From assembly GCA_020634755.1 (NCBI GenBank), contig JACKBC010000004.1:159426-223425 (forward strand): a stretch of DNA of 64,000 nt. Direction: 5' to 3'. Position 1 is the first letter of the stretch. Every line of letters starts with the position of its first letter. Below are positions 8,136 through 16,814 of this stretch, one piece after another. The DNA comes from Caldilineaceae bacterium (GTDB lineage Bacteria; Chloroflexota; Anaerolineae; Caldilineales; Caldilineaceae). A model generated the notes under the pieces. It saw only the letters and a list, made by a program, of their open reading frames with translations. It was not told the DNA's origin and searched no databases. A program made the translations under genes and the position numbers.

Positions 8136-9191
8136 TTAGGCCGTAGCCGGCGCGGTTGATGCGGGTGCGGCCGCGCGCGCGGATATGCCCTGCAGCGCCA
8201 ACTCTTCCACAATGTGGCAACTGGCAAAGTGATTGGAACCGACGGTGCGCAGCAGCGGCTCTTCTTTGCGGCAGATGTCTTTGACATATTTGCAGCGGTT
8301 CTGGAAGACACACCCCTGCGGCAAGCTCATTAAGTCGGGCGGCTCTCCCGGCGTGATGATGCGATGCCCGCGCTGACGGTTGACGGTGCGCGGCACGGCG
8401 GCCAGCAGCAGCTCTGTATATGGATGGCGCGGGTGCGACAGCACCTCTTGCTTTTCGCCCAGCTCCACCAGCTTGCCCGCATACATGACGGCAATGCGGT
8501 CGCTGATATAGCGTATAACGGCCATGTTATGGGACACAAAAATATAGGTCAATCCGTATTCGGCCTGCAAGTCTTTGAGCAAATTGAGAATCTGCGCCTG
8601 GATCGACACGTCCAGCGCCGAAACGGGCTCGTCTGCTACAATCAAGCTGGGGTTGACCACCAAAGCCCGGGCAATACCGATGCGCTGGCGCTGGCCGCCG
8701 CTAAAGCTGTGCGGAAAGCGGCGCAGATGCTCAATGCGCAAGCCAACTTGTTCAATGGTTTTGGCCACGCGTTCTTCAATCTCACGCCCGCGCGCCAGCC
8801 CGTTCACCAACAGCGGTTCGCCCACCGTTTCCAATACATTCATGCGCGGATTGAGCGAAGCAAAGGGATCTTGAAAAATAATTTGGGCGCTGCTGCGAAA
8901 AAGTCGCTTGTCTTGCCCTTCCAGTTCGGTAATCGACAGGGTTTTCTGCGGCGTATGCAATAAGACTTTGCCCCCGGTTGGCTCATAGAGCTTGACCAAG
9001 CAGCGCCCCAACGTCGTTTTGCCACACCCGCTTTCCCCCACGACCCCCAACGTCTCCCCCGATTTCACCCCAAAAGAGACATTATCCACCGCTTTGATAT
9101 AGCCAGCCGTGCGTCGCAGCAATCCTTGCTGTACGGGGAAATATTTTTTCAAGCCCTGGATTTCTAGCAGCGTACCGTTTTTGTCAGACAC
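8136..9191 (-). CDS. Oligopeptide/dipeptide-type ABC transporter ATPase (OppF-like)
   Basis: A 351-residue ATPase for a family-5 ABC importer. Walker A is GESGCGKTTLGRC (about residue 54 on), followed by a Q-loop in IFQDPFASLNPR, the signature SFSGGQRQRIGIARAL, Walker B LIVADEPVSALD and the H-loop FVSHN. The C-terminus carries the oligopeptide/dipeptide extension with the spaced cysteines GCVFQNRC ... DIC ... ASC. With the OppD-like ATPase at 9525 it would form the nucleotide-binding pair under the two permeases at 10628-12826. Such importers carry peptides but, in many bacteria, also oligosaccharides; the dehydrogenases and sulfatases nearby favour a sugar-like cargo. Confidence 0.93.
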   Translation of the reverse strand: MSDKNGTLLEIQGLKKYFPVQQGLLRRTAGYIKAVDNVSFGVKSGETLGVVGESGCGKTTLGRCLVKLYEPTGGKVLLHTPQKTLSITELEGQDKRLFRSSAQIIFQDPFASLNPRMNVLETVGEPLLVNGLARGREIEERVAKTIEQVGLRIEHLRRFPHSFSGGQRQRIGIARALVVNPSLIVADEPVSALDVSIQAQILNLLKDLQAEYGLTYIFVSHNMAVIRYISDRIAVMYAGKLVELGEKQEVLSHPRHPYTELLLAAVPRTVNRQRGHRIITPGEPPDLMSLPQGCVFQNRCKYVKDICRKEEPLLRTVGSNHFASCHIVEELALQGISARAAAPASTAPATA

Positions 9192-9524
9192 AAGCCCACT
9201 CCGTGGTTATATTTACGATTTATGATGTACGATTTACGAGGTTGTTTCGTCGACGAGCTCTATTCGTAAATCGTACCCTCCATCTGGTTATCTGAAGGGT
9301 GTGCATAATTCTTTAGTCGGGTGAAGTATATTGACAGACCCGTGTGCGACGCTCTGGCCACTATGGTGGCCGTTACGCAGCCGTTTTGCTAGCCAGTGCG
9401 ACGCACACTAGTCGCCTCTCCTCGGCTGAATGCTTATGCACACCCCTCGGTTATTTACGATTTACGAGGTTACTTCGGTGACAAGATCAAATCGTAAATC
9501 GTACATCTGAGTTCGTAAATCTTA
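9192..9524. other. Gap with duplicated palindrome interrupted by a MITE
   Basis: This 333-base gap between the two ATPase genes has no coding content. It holds two copies of a palindromic element whose perfect arms are GTACGATTTACGA (9227-9239) / TCGTAAATCGTAC (9264-9276) and TACGATTTACGA (9456-9467) / TCGTAAATCGTA (9492-9503). The loops are diverged but alignable (GGTTGTTTCG versus GGTTACTTCG). Between the copies lies the 149-base MITE at 9297-9445. Confidence 0.75.
9297..9445. mobile_element. MITE-like element, 149 bp with perfect 12-bp terminal inverted repeats
   Basis: The ends are GGGTGTGCATAA (9297-9308) and its exact reverse complement TTATGCACACCC (9434-9445). Inside, GTGTGCGACGCTCTGGC pairs with GCCAGTGCGACGCACAC with two mismatches, so most of the element can fold into one long hairpin. 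There is no coding capacity. No target duplication is obvious. It would depend on a transposase supplied from elsewhere. Confidence 0.72.
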
Positions 9525-10541
9525 TTACTCGTACAGGACGCAGCGCACTTTATGGCCCGGCTCCACTTCGACTATGGGCGGGCGCCGCACATCGCAGGCG
9601 CCAGGAACACGCTGGTCGCAGCGGGTAAAGAAAGGGCAGCCCATATGCTCTGTAAATGGGCTAGGCATGGCGCCCTGAATGGTGGCGAGTCGTTCCAATG
9701 TGCCATCAATGGTAGGAATTGAACGCAGCAACGCCTGCGTATACGGGTGCCTTGGATTTTCAAAGAGCTGTTCGGCGCTGGCGTGTTCCATGACCAGCCC
9801 CAAATACATGACGATAATCTCATCGGCCACACCGCCCACCACGGCCAAGTCGTGGCTGATGTACATAATGGCCATGCCAAATTCTTCCTGCAAATCTTTG
9901 AGCAGTTCCAGAATTTGGGCCTCAATCGTCACATCCAGCGCCGTGGTCGGCTCATCGGCAATGACCAGCTTGGGGTTACAGGCCAACGCCATGGCGATCA
10001 TGGCGCGCTGGCGCATACCGCCGCTGAACTGATGTGGATAGTCATCCACGCGGCGCTCGGGGCGACTGATGCCCACGCGGCCCAATATCTCTACGGCGCG
10101 TTCACGCGCTTCCTTCTTGGTGATATTAGGGATGTGGAGCAGCACCGATTCCATAATCTGGTTGCCAATGGTATGCACCGGACTAAAGGAGGTCATGGGC
10201 TCTTGAAAGATCATGCCGATCTCTTTACCGCGAATGGCGCGAAATTCACCGCCACGCGTGGGCAAATCGGTCAGCACGACGCTGCGCATCCCCATGCCGT
10301 TGTTGGGCAAATACATGGTAATGCGACCATTCTTAAGCTGCGCGGGCGGCATGGGCAAAATGCCCATAATCGCCTGGGCCGAGACCGATTTACCGGAACC
10401 GCTTTCACCAATGACGCCCAGCGTTTGCCCCAGTTTAACCGCAAAACTCACATCTTCCACCGCGCGCACAATGCCTTCCTGCAAATGGAAGTGAACCTGT
10501 AAATTTTCAACTTCAACCAGTGTGTCGTGTCTGTCACTCAT
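9525..10541 (-). CDS. Oligopeptide/dipeptide-type ABC transporter ATPase (OppD-like)
   Basis: A 338-residue ATPase, partner of the OppF-like protein. Walker A is GESGSGKSVSAQA, the Q-loop is in GMIFQEPMTSFSP, the signature is FSGGMRQRAMIAMAL, Walker B is LVIADEPTTALD, and the H-loop is YISHDLAVV. The C-terminal oligopeptide extension contains NPRHPYTQALL and the cysteines of GCPFFTRC ... GAC ... RC. Compared with OppF it carries the longer insertion between Walker A and the Q-loop (NGRITMYLPNNG) that is usual for OppD. It lies just after the permease genes in transcription order, across a palindrome-containing gap. Confidence 0.94.
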   Translation of the reverse strand: MSDRHDTLVEVENLQVHFHLQEGIVRAVEDVSFAVKLGQTLGVIGESGSGKSVSAQAIMGILPMPPAQLKNGRITMYLPNNGMGMRSVVLTDLPTRGGEFRAIRGKEIGMIFQEPMTSFSPVHTIGNQIMESVLLHIPNITKKEARERAVEILGRVGISRPERRVDDYPHQFSGGMRQRAMIAMALACNPKLVIADEPTTALDVTIEAQILELLKDLQEEFGMAIMYISHDLAVVGGVADEIIVMYLGLVMEHASAEQLFENPRHPYTQALLRSIPTIDGTLERLATIQGAMPSPFTEHMGCPFFTRCDQRVPGACDVRRPPIVEVEPGHKVRCVLYE

Positions 10542-10569
10542 AGTCTGTTTTCTTATGGCTGTATTGCTG

Positions 10570-10623
10570 TATTACTTATTGCTGTATCATTTAAGCGACA
10601 AAGCAATACAGCAATAAGCAATA
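10570..10623. repeat. Long intergenic palindrome (18-bp arms)
   Basis: TATTACTTATTGCTGTAT (10570-10587) pairs with ATACAGCAATAAGCAATA (10606-10623) with one mismatch, around an 18-base loop. It fills the gap between the OppC-like permease gene and the OppD-like ATPase gene. In the mRNA it could stabilise the upstream message or reduce read-through, which would set the transporter subunit ratios. Confidence 0.7.
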
Positions 10624-10627
10624 GTTC

Positions 10628-11815
10628 TTACATCGCATATGGGTCGGCGGCATCGCGCAGGCCGTCACCCACAAAGTTAAAGAGCAGCACGGCGATTACC
10701 ACAAAGAGACCGGGAATCATGCGCCACGGCTGTTGGGCCACCACGACCATATCCTGCGCATCGCCCAGCAGCACGCCCCAACTGACCGCGGGCGGCTGCA
10801 TGCCCAGCCCTAAGAAGCTGAGCGTCGTTTCACCCAAAATAGAGCCGGGAATGGCCAAGGTGAGCGAGACAATGAGATGGCTGGTAAAGCCGGGTAGTAG
10901 GTGGCGGAAGATAATGCGCGGCTGGCCGGCGCCGGCGGCTTGGGCGGCCAGTGCGTAATCTTCCTCACGCAGCGCCAACAGCTTACCGCGCACCACGCGC
11001 GCCAACCCGCTCCAGCCAATAATGGACAGGATAATCGTAATGGCAAAATAGGTTTTGGTCACCGACCAATCGCGAGGCATGGCCGCGGCCAGCGCCATCC
11101 AAAAGGGCAGCGCCGGAATCGAGAGCAAAAAGTCGATGAGACGCTGAATAATCTCATCGGCAATACCGCCAAAGTAGCCCGAGATGCCACCCAGCGTTAC
11201 CCCGATAAAAAAGCTGAGCAACACACCCACAAAGCCAATCGACAGCGAAATGCGCGAGCCATAAAAGGTGCGGCTCAAGATGTCGCGGCCCAACTCATCG
11301 GCGCCAAATAACAGCAGCGGCGGTCCATCCACCCCCACCCCAAAGAGATGTCGACTCGTCTCAAAAAGGCCCCAGAATTTATACGGCTCGCCTTTCACAA
11401 ATAGCTTAATGGGGTAGCGTTGCGACGTATCTTCCGTATAAATATACTTAAAGGTCTTCTGGTCCAATTCGCGACTCAGCGCATAGACAAAGGGCAGGTG
11501 AATCCCGCCATTTTCGTCAATCATATGCACTTTGGTGGGCGGGCTCTGCTGGCGACCTTCAAAGCGCGATTGCGGCAAATAGGGCGATGCAAAGCCCGGC
11601 ATAATCGCAATCAAATAAAGGATAATGAGCAGCACCAACGAAATCATCGCCAGGCGATGGCGCCGGAAGCGCCACCAGATCAGCTCCCACTGTTTGGCAT
11701 AATAGAAGCGTTCGGAACGCACATCCAGCTTCTCTTCGGGAATGGCGGCCAGCCCTTCATCCGGTTGTCCCGCTAATTCTTGGGCGGTGCGACTTGACTG
11801 CTCTTGTACCGTCAT
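10628..11815 (-). CDS. ABC transporter permease (OppC/DppC-like)
   Basis: A 395-residue inner-membrane permease of the family-5 importer. A cytoplasmic N-terminal segment of about 45 residues with many charges precedes the first membrane helix (LAMISLVLLIILYLIAIM). After a periplasmic loop of ~100 residues, longer than usual, come the ordered transmembrane segments including ISLSIGFVGVLLSFFIGVTLGGISGYFGG. The ATPase-docking EAA-like loop is around EEDYALAAQAAGAGQPRI, followed by LLPGFTSHLIVSLTLAIPGSILGETTLSFLGLG. It pairs with the OppB-like permease encoded 12 bases upstream. The large extracytoplasmic loop may contact the binding protein. Confidence 0.93.
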   Translation of the reverse strand: MTVQEQSSRTAQELAGQPDEGLAAIPEEKLDVRSERFYYAKQWELIWWRFRRHRLAMISLVLLIILYLIAIMPGFASPYLPQSRFEGRQQSPPTKVHMIDENGGIHLPFVYALSRELDQKTFKYIYTEDTSQRYPIKLFVKGEPYKFWGLFETSRHLFGVGVDGPPLLLFGADELGRDILSRTFYGSRISLSIGFVGVLLSFFIGVTLGGISGYFGGIADEIIQRLIDFLLSIPALPFWMALAAAMPRDWSVTKTYFAITIILSIIGWSGLARVVRGKLLALREEDYALAAQAAGAGQPRIIFRHLLPGFTSHLIVSLTLAIPGSILGETTLSFLGLGMQPPAVSWGVLLGDAQDMVVVAQQPWRMIPGLFVVIAVLLFNFVGDGLRDAADPYAM

Positions 11816-11827
11816 AAGAAATGCTCC

Positions 11828-12826
11828 CTATTTTCCAGTGCCTTCAAAGCGAATGCGTGGGTCGGCCCAGGCCAGATAAATATCTGAAATCAACGTGCCC
11901 AGCACGGTGAGCGAACTGAGAATAAGCACAATGCTGCCCACCAGATACATATCTTGGGCCAGCGTGGCCCGCAACAGCGTGGGGCCCATGGTGGGAATGC
12001 TCAACACCACCGAGATGATCACTTCGCCGGATATAATGGCCGGCAGCAGCCAGCCGATGGTGCTAAAGAGCGGATTAAACGCAATGCGCACCGGATATTT
12101 GAACAGGATGGTCAATTCCGGCACGCCTTTGGAGCGGGCCGTGGTGACGTACTGTTTCTTCAATTCATCCAGCAAATTGGCGCGCATCACGCGAATGGTG
12201 GCGCCCGTGCCGGAAAGCCCAATAATCACAATGGGTAAAATCAAATGCTTGATGCGATCAATCAGCTTAGCCGTATTCCAAGGCGCATCCAAAAAGTCGG
12301 TAGAATTGAGACCCAAGGGTGAAAAGCCTGTATAGTGAAAGACGAGCCACGCCGCCACAAAGGCCAATAAAAAGCCGGGAGTGGCCACCCAAACAAAAGC
12401 CAAAATGGTAGCAATATAATCTGTAATTGAATAGGGATGTGTGGCCGAATAGATGCCGACGGGAATGGCAATGAGCCAGGACAAAATAAGTGCGCTAAAT
12501 GAAATCAAAATCGTAAAGGGCAGACGCTCACGCAAAATATCATTTACAGGCTTGCCCCACTGGAATGACCAGCCAAAATCGCCCTTGGTCACAATGCCCT
12601 GCATCCACTTAGCATAGCGCACGTAGGAGGGCTGGTCAAAACCATACATTGCTGTCAGACGGGCCGCCTCTTCTTCTTGCAGTTCAATGCCAGAATTACG
12701 CAAGTTCGTAATATAGTTGCTGACCCAATCGCCCGGCGGCAGTTCGATTACAATAAAGGAGACAATCGAAATCAGCAGCAGAATGGGAAACAGCATAATA
12801 ACGCGGCGCACGATATAGAGAATCAT
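11828..12826 (-). CDS. ABC transporter permease (OppB/DppB-like)
   Basis: A 332-residue permease with the family's N-terminal helix (ILYIVRRVIMLFPILLLISIV) and the conserved FIVIELPPGDWV segment that follows it. Six or so membrane helices are visible, ending with IVLILSSLTVLGTLISDIYLAWADPRIRF. The ATPase-docking loop is DELKKQYVTTARSKGVPE. It is the first permease gene after the solute-binding protein gene, and its stop lies 12 bases before the OppC-like start, so both permeases are translated from one message. Confidence 0.94.
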   Translation of the reverse strand: MILYIVRRVIMLFPILLLISIVSFIVIELPPGDWVSNYITNLRNSGIELQEEEAARLTAMYGFDQPSYVRYAKWMQGIVTKGDFGWSFQWGKPVNDILRERLPFTILISFSALILSWLIAIPVGIYSATHPYSITDYIATILAFVWVATPGFLLAFVAAWLVFHYTGFSPLGLNSTDFLDAPWNTAKLIDRIKHLILPIVIIGLSGTGATIRVMRANLLDELKKQYVTTARSKGVPELTILFKYPVRIAFNPLFSTIGWLLPAIISGEVIISVVLSIPTMGPTLLRATLAQDMYLVGSIVLILSSLTVLGTLISDIYLAWADPRIRFEGTGK

Positions 12827-12856
12827 GGGATTTGGAATCCTTTGTCAAAAACACCG

Positions 12857-12929
12857 GAAAGGGGGAAAGGGGGAAGGGGCGAAAGGGGCAAACATTTGCC
12901 CCTTCCCCCTTTCACCTCCTTCTCCCCTT
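12857..12929. repeat. Purine/pyrimidine mirror palindrome between binding protein and permease genes
   Basis: The gap holds a hairpin whose apex is AGGGGCAAA (12884-12892) / TTTGCCCCT (12895-12903), with extended purine-rich (GGGGGAAAGGGGGAAGG) and pyrimidine-rich arms on either side. In the minus-strand mRNA it would lie between the highly needed binding-protein cistron and the permease cistrons, a classic place for a partial terminator or an RNA stabiliser. Confidence 0.6.
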
Positions 12930-12940
12930 CATCTGCTCAA

Positions 12941-14971
12941 CTACTCACCGTACCACAACTGCTCACCGGCAAAATTACAGGCAATCGCATACCCACCTTG
13001 CGGGATGTTATGCAGCTTCTTGCTGGCAATCATGGGATACTTGACATCTTCCACGAGGGTGATTTGGGGAATATATTCCTGCTGCCACTGGTGACCTTCA
13101 TCGGCCAGCGTGTTGTATTCATCACTACCGGCCACAGATTCCCAGCGCGTCTTGTTGAGGTCCAAGGCCTCCTTGACCCAATCCGGCGGTTCAACGCCTT
13201 CGCTGCCGCCCGTGGAGAACCAGGTGTTCCATTCACGGCCAAAGAGCCCCAAGTTGCCCATCAAGCGGTCATTATCACCATTTTGGTCATGGCCCCAGAA
13301 GACGGTGGCCTGCAATTCGTTAGCCGTGCTGCGCTGGCCCCAAAGCTGTGAGTCGATGCGCTTGATCTGGAAGTTAATGCCCACATCTTTCATCTGCTCA
13401 GCCAGAAGTTCAGCCACTGGTTCCAGATCGGGAGCGTGTGCGCCATGCTCCACCAACATGGAGAACGGGTTGCCATCCGGCCCCATGCGGAAGCCGTCGC
13501 TATCACGCTCGGTCATGCCCAGCTCGTCCAACAGCGAGTTGGCCATATCGACATCATAGGTCGAATTAGCTTCGCCCACCGTGTTGACGGGATAGCCGGC
13601 AAAACCATAGTAGATGCTCTCAATAATCTCATCACGATTGACGGCGTGGCTCAGCGCCTGGCGGAAGCGCACATCTTGCGACAACTGCTGCCAAACCGGA
13701 TCATCATAGGTCATGTTTAGGAAGATGGTGCTGGAGTCCACATGCATGTCCAGCAACACCGTGTTAAAGCCACCGGCCTCTTCGTTCTCCTTATACAGCG
13801 GCACCTTGACCAAGCCTGTGCTCTCGCGCAGGAAGTCAACTTCGCCCGTGAGCACCTTCAGGTTTACGGCTTCCACATCTTCCACCTGCTGCGAGATAAT
13901 TTTGTCGATGTAAGGAAGCTGCTTGCCTTCGGTGTCCACCTTCCAGTAATATGGATTGCGCTCGAAGATCTTGGTGTTGGGTGAATCGGCAGGCTGGAGC
14001 ACCCACGGATTCAGCGTCGGGTAGCCCGTGCAGCGCTCGCGGGTCACATCCCAGTTTTGGCACCACTTCTGGCCAAAGAGCGTCCACCATTCATCCGTTA
14101 AGTTGTTGGCTTCCAGCTCAGCTTTCATGTCTTCAATCGGCGTGTAATCGGTGTGCCATTGCTTGAGCACGTGCGCGGGATTGATCAGCTCGGTATAGCC
14201 ATTCCAGCCCTCAATGACCAAGTTACGCAAGAAACCACCATAAGGGGAGGGATAGGTGATCTTAAACGTATAGTCATCGATGATCTCCAGCTCGCCCGGA
14301 TCGCCTTTGGGATCGTTGCCAACGCGGAAGCGCGCCTTCAAGCCACCGGGCGTGAGCTTCTCGTTGCCATAAATCGCGTCCCACGTAAAGCTGACATCTT
14401 CGGTGGTAACTGGCTCGCCGTCGCTCCACTTCATCCCTTCACGCAGGTAAAAGGTGAATGTGGTGTTGTCATTTTCCACCAGGAAGTCTTTGAGCACATT
14501 GCCCTGAATGTTCTGCACACCCAGATCGGGAGCGGAAAGAGCGGGCTCGTTCAACATAACAAAGACATCAGGCGCCCAGTCGGCTACGCTATGAGCAGTG
14601 CGGATTACGCTGCCATCTTGATAGCGTCCAGCCTCCCAATTGGGCAGATTTTCTTCGGCCAGCAATACGCCCGGGCCAACGACTTTAGGTTCAAGCGGCA
14701 TGCGCTCTTCCAGGGCCGGGATATCGCCAGCGGCCACGGCGGCCACCCACATGGGCGCTTCGAGCGCCCCGTCATCAGCCGACGCTTCTTCGGCAGCGGG
14801 GGCTTCTTCGGCCGCCGGAGCTTCTTCAGCCGCCGGGGCTTCTTCAGCGGTCGACTCCTCAGCAGCGGCTGGAGCTTCAGAGGATTCTTCTGCTGCCCCC
14901 GAACCGCCGCCGCAAGCCGCCAAAATGAGCGACAGCACGACAAACAGACTCAACAACTTAACTCGTTTCAT
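12941..14971 (-). CDS. ABC transporter solute-binding lipoprotein (family 5)
   Basis: A 676-residue extracytoplasmic binding protein. The N-terminus is a lipoprotein signal peptide with lipobox LAAC (Cys at about residue 20). It is followed by a low-complexity linker of ~40 residues made of Ala, Glu and Pro repeats (PAAEEA units), which probably holds the binding domain away from the membrane. The SBP-5 fold follows: EGMKWSDGEPVTTEDVSFTW is the family signature near residue 180, with FRQALSHAVNRDEII further on. It is somewhat longer than usual, with insertions around residues 270-330. Ligand unknown; family-5 proteins bind peptides, oligosaccharides, nickel or other solutes. It is the first structural gene of the importer operon. 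Confidence 0.94.
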   Translation of the reverse strand: MKRVKLLSLFVVLSLILAACGGGSGAAEESSEAPAAAEESTAEEAPAAEEAPAAEEAPAAEEASADDGALEAPMWVAAVAAGDIPALEERMPLEPKVVGPGVLLAEENLPNWEAGRYQDGSVIRTAHSVADWAPDVFVMLNEPALSAPDLGVQNIQGNVLKDFLVENDNTTFTFYLREGMKWSDGEPVTTEDVSFTWDAIYGNEKLTPGGLKARFRVGNDPKGDPGELEIIDDYTFKITYPSPYGGFLRNLVIEGWNGYTELINPAHVLKQWHTDYTPIEDMKAELEANNLTDEWWTLFGQKWCQNWDVTRERCTGYPTLNPWVLQPADSPNTKIFERNPYYWKVDTEGKQLPYIDKIISQQVEDVEAVNLKVLTGEVDFLRESTGLVKVPLYKENEEAGGFNTVLLDMHVDSSTIFLNMTYDDPVWQQLSQDVRFRQALSHAVNRDEIIESIYYGFAGYPVNTVGEANSTYDVDMANSLLDELGMTERDSDGFRMGPDGNPFSMLVEHGAHAPDLEPVAELLAEQMKDVGINFQIKRIDSQLWGQRSTANELQATVFWGHDQNGDNDRLMGNLGLFGREWNTWFSTGGSEGVEPPDWVKEALDLNKTRWESVAGSDEYNTLADEGHQWQQEYIPQITLVEDVKYPMIASKKLHNIPQGGYAIACNFAGEQLWYGE

Positions 14972-15171
14972 AAATGGTTCTCCTCGTTTATTTAATGTAT
15001 ACCAAAATGGAAAACGGGAAAGTATACTTGCTTTTGCAATAAAGAAACCTTTGCTCTACTAAGTTTCTCTATTCCAAGTATTACTAGGTTGCTCTATTAC
15101 AAAACCAAGTATGGTTTATCGACACGCTTCAGAAATGCGCCTGGGCAATTTCTTTCACGAATGTCTCTGTT

Positions 15172-15936
15172 TCAGACCAGGTCCACCACCATTGGCAGCG
15201 TCCGAATGGCCTCTATCTGGCTAGACGACGCTTGCGCCCCGGTAATGACCCGGTGTACATCTGGCAGCGGTGCAATGTAAGCCGCTCTGGTGATCCCAAT
15301 TTTTGAAGAATCGACCAGCAAAATATTACACTGGCCCGCTTCAATCGCTTTGCGCTTGATGGGCACTTCTTCCAGGCTGGCGTTGGTAATGCCATCTACC
15401 GCCGAAATACCGCTGGCGGCAATAAACGCTTTATCAAACCGAATGTTGTAACTTTGCATGGCGCCCAAACTCAGCGCGCCGCCAAAGGTTAAGGAGTGCG
15501 GATGCAGAGTACCGCCAATGGCAATGAGCGAGATGCTTTTGCTACAGCTCAGCTGGTTGATAATATTGAGTCCATAGGTGACCACCGTAATCCGTCGCTC
15601 CAGCAGATACGGAGTCATACATTCAGTCGTGGTGCCACCATCAATAAAGATTGTATCGCCCTCGTCGATCAGCTTCACGGCGGCCCTACCGATCCGATCC
15701 TTTTCGGGAAAATTGGCCACCTGCCGTTCTATAAAGGGCGCCTCGGCCGACCCATTATGCAGCGCCACGGCTCCCCCATATGTCCGCGAAAGCAAACCAT
15801 CCTCATGCAGATGATTGAGATCACGCCGAATCGACGAACGGCTTACGCCAAAATAGTTCGCCAACTGGTCGACATGCACGCGCGTATTCTTTTCGAGCAT
15901 CAAGAGGATCTCTTGTTTTCGTTCAGCCGAATACAT
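15172..15936 (-). CDS. DeoR-family transcriptional repressor
   Basis: A 254-residue regulator. The winged helix-turn-helix at residues 1-57 reads SAERKQEILLML ... VHVDQLANYFGVSRSSIRRDL, the DeoR fingerprint. The rest is the sugar-phosphate isomerase-like effector domain, with DEGDTIFIDGGTTTECM and DKAFIAASGIS typical of the family. DeoR proteins repress sugar-catabolic operons and release DNA on binding a phosphorylated sugar intermediate. The gene lies 200 bases upstream of the binding-protein gene on the same strand, so it likely controls the importer operon and points to a carbohydrate-type cargo. The start MYSAERKQ at 15936 fits the family; a longer reading to 16110 has no similarity and is rejected. 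Confidence 0.93.
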   Translation of the reverse strand: MYSAERKQEILLMLEKNTRVHVDQLANYFGVSRSSIRRDLNHLHEDGLLSRTYGGAVALHNGSAEAPFIERQVANFPEKDRIGRAAVKLIDEGDTIFIDGGTTTECMTPYLLERRITVVTYGLNIINQLSCSKSISLIAIGGTLHPHSLTFGGALSLGAMQSYNIRFDKAFIAASGISAVDGITNASLEEVPIKRKAIEAGQCNILLVDSSKIGITRAAYIAPLPDVHRVITGAQASSSQIEAIRTLPMVVDLV

Positions 15937-16668
15937 GGGTGATAAAATGATGAAGCGCGCCTTGCTGGATACGATGAGCACGACGTACGCTAGGCAATAG
16001 GACTGTAAACTTCGCGTCTGCAAACAAAAATGGGTATGAAAGTAAGCGCCAAAAGTCAGTGTCTGTCCGTAAATTCTCTGTGCTAAACCGCTCTGCCAGA
16101 GGCGGTACACAGTTCACAACCGAATTTACGCATAGGTTCTTAATAGTAAATATCGGATTAGGGAGCCAGCAATTAATTTGCTGAGTATTTACATTTGAGC
16201 GATTGTCACATCAAACGGGGACGCTAAATCTTCTTTGGGGGAAAGAAGTTTGTATCGTAAATCTATTTTCACGACTTGCACAACATGAGTGAATTGCAAA
16301 AAAAACAACATGGCTGACCAAACAAATGGCTAACCAAACAATTAGTACGCAAAAGCTCTGGCGCTGCACAAGTATGGATAAGTCATTACGTTCAATGATG
16401 GCTCTGTGCGCCGCACAACGGGCATCATATAAGCATCATGCACGTCTTAAATTTTAAAAGAATTGGGAAAGTACAATCGATTATAATTGGATTTGCGCTT
16501 ACTGTCAAATCAAACATGCAAAAATGAACAAGCCAGATCAGCCTAAATACGCAATAACAAGCAAAACAATCAACAATGGCCAGCATTTTCATGGGGCAAT
16601 CGGATACCCCGGAGAATAATAGCAACCATTAGCAACCGTTAGAAATGGGCGCCTACCATTGAAAAATC

Positions 16669-16699
16669 GCCGCCGCGATGTAGCTCCAACCGCGGCGGC
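16669..16699. promoter_or_regulatory. GC-rich hairpin upstream of recQ
   Basis: GCCGCCGCG (16669-16677) pairs perfectly with CGCGGCGGC (16691-16699) around a 13-base loop, flanked by AAAATC on the left and CGATTTT on the right. It may be a terminator that shields recQ, an attenuator or a repeat. No plus-strand gene lies upstream. Confidence 0.45.
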
Positions 16700-16779
16700 T
16701 TCTCGATTTTAGCCGAGGATTCTATCCTGCCGTCCTATGTGCGCCGCCAAATCCCAATGCACCCCCATTGCCGAGTCAA

Positions 16780-16808
16780 TTGCCGCACTCGTTAAGATTC
16801 AGTACAAT
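16780..16808 (+). promoter_or_regulatory. Candidate sigma-70 promoter for a leaderless recQ transcript
   Basis: A -35 TTGCCG (16780-16785), a 17-base spacer and a -10 TACAAT (16803-16808) precede the ATG at 16815 by only 6 bases. Transcription would begin at or beside the A of the start codon, giving a leaderless mRNA. No Shine-Dalgarno sequence precedes this ATG, which fits. Confidence 0.5.
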
Positions 16809-16814
16809 AAGAGC

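Larger units (their letters stand above)
15937..16814. other. Divergent regulatory gap (878 bases)
   Basis: This AT-rich region separates the minus-strand deoR gene from the plus-strand recQ gene, so it should hold two outward promoters. Visible features are a near-perfect palindrome ACCGCTCTGCCAGAGGCGGT at about 16087-16106, a possible operator, and the strong hairpin at 16669-16699. Short direct repeats AGCAACC.TTAG occur near 16621-16641. Small open frames here have poor composition and no family features, so I call none of them genes. Confidence 0.5.

Noticed and set aside
14770..14870. Tandem short repeats that could be a variable-number regulatory repeat
   Set aside because: They encode the Ala/Glu/Pro linker after the lipobox of the binding protein and stay in frame.
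16425..16625. 66-codon minus-strand open frame in the deoR/recQ gap
   Set aside because: No ribosome-binding site, Cys/Phe-rich composition and no family similarity; the region is better explained as regulatory.
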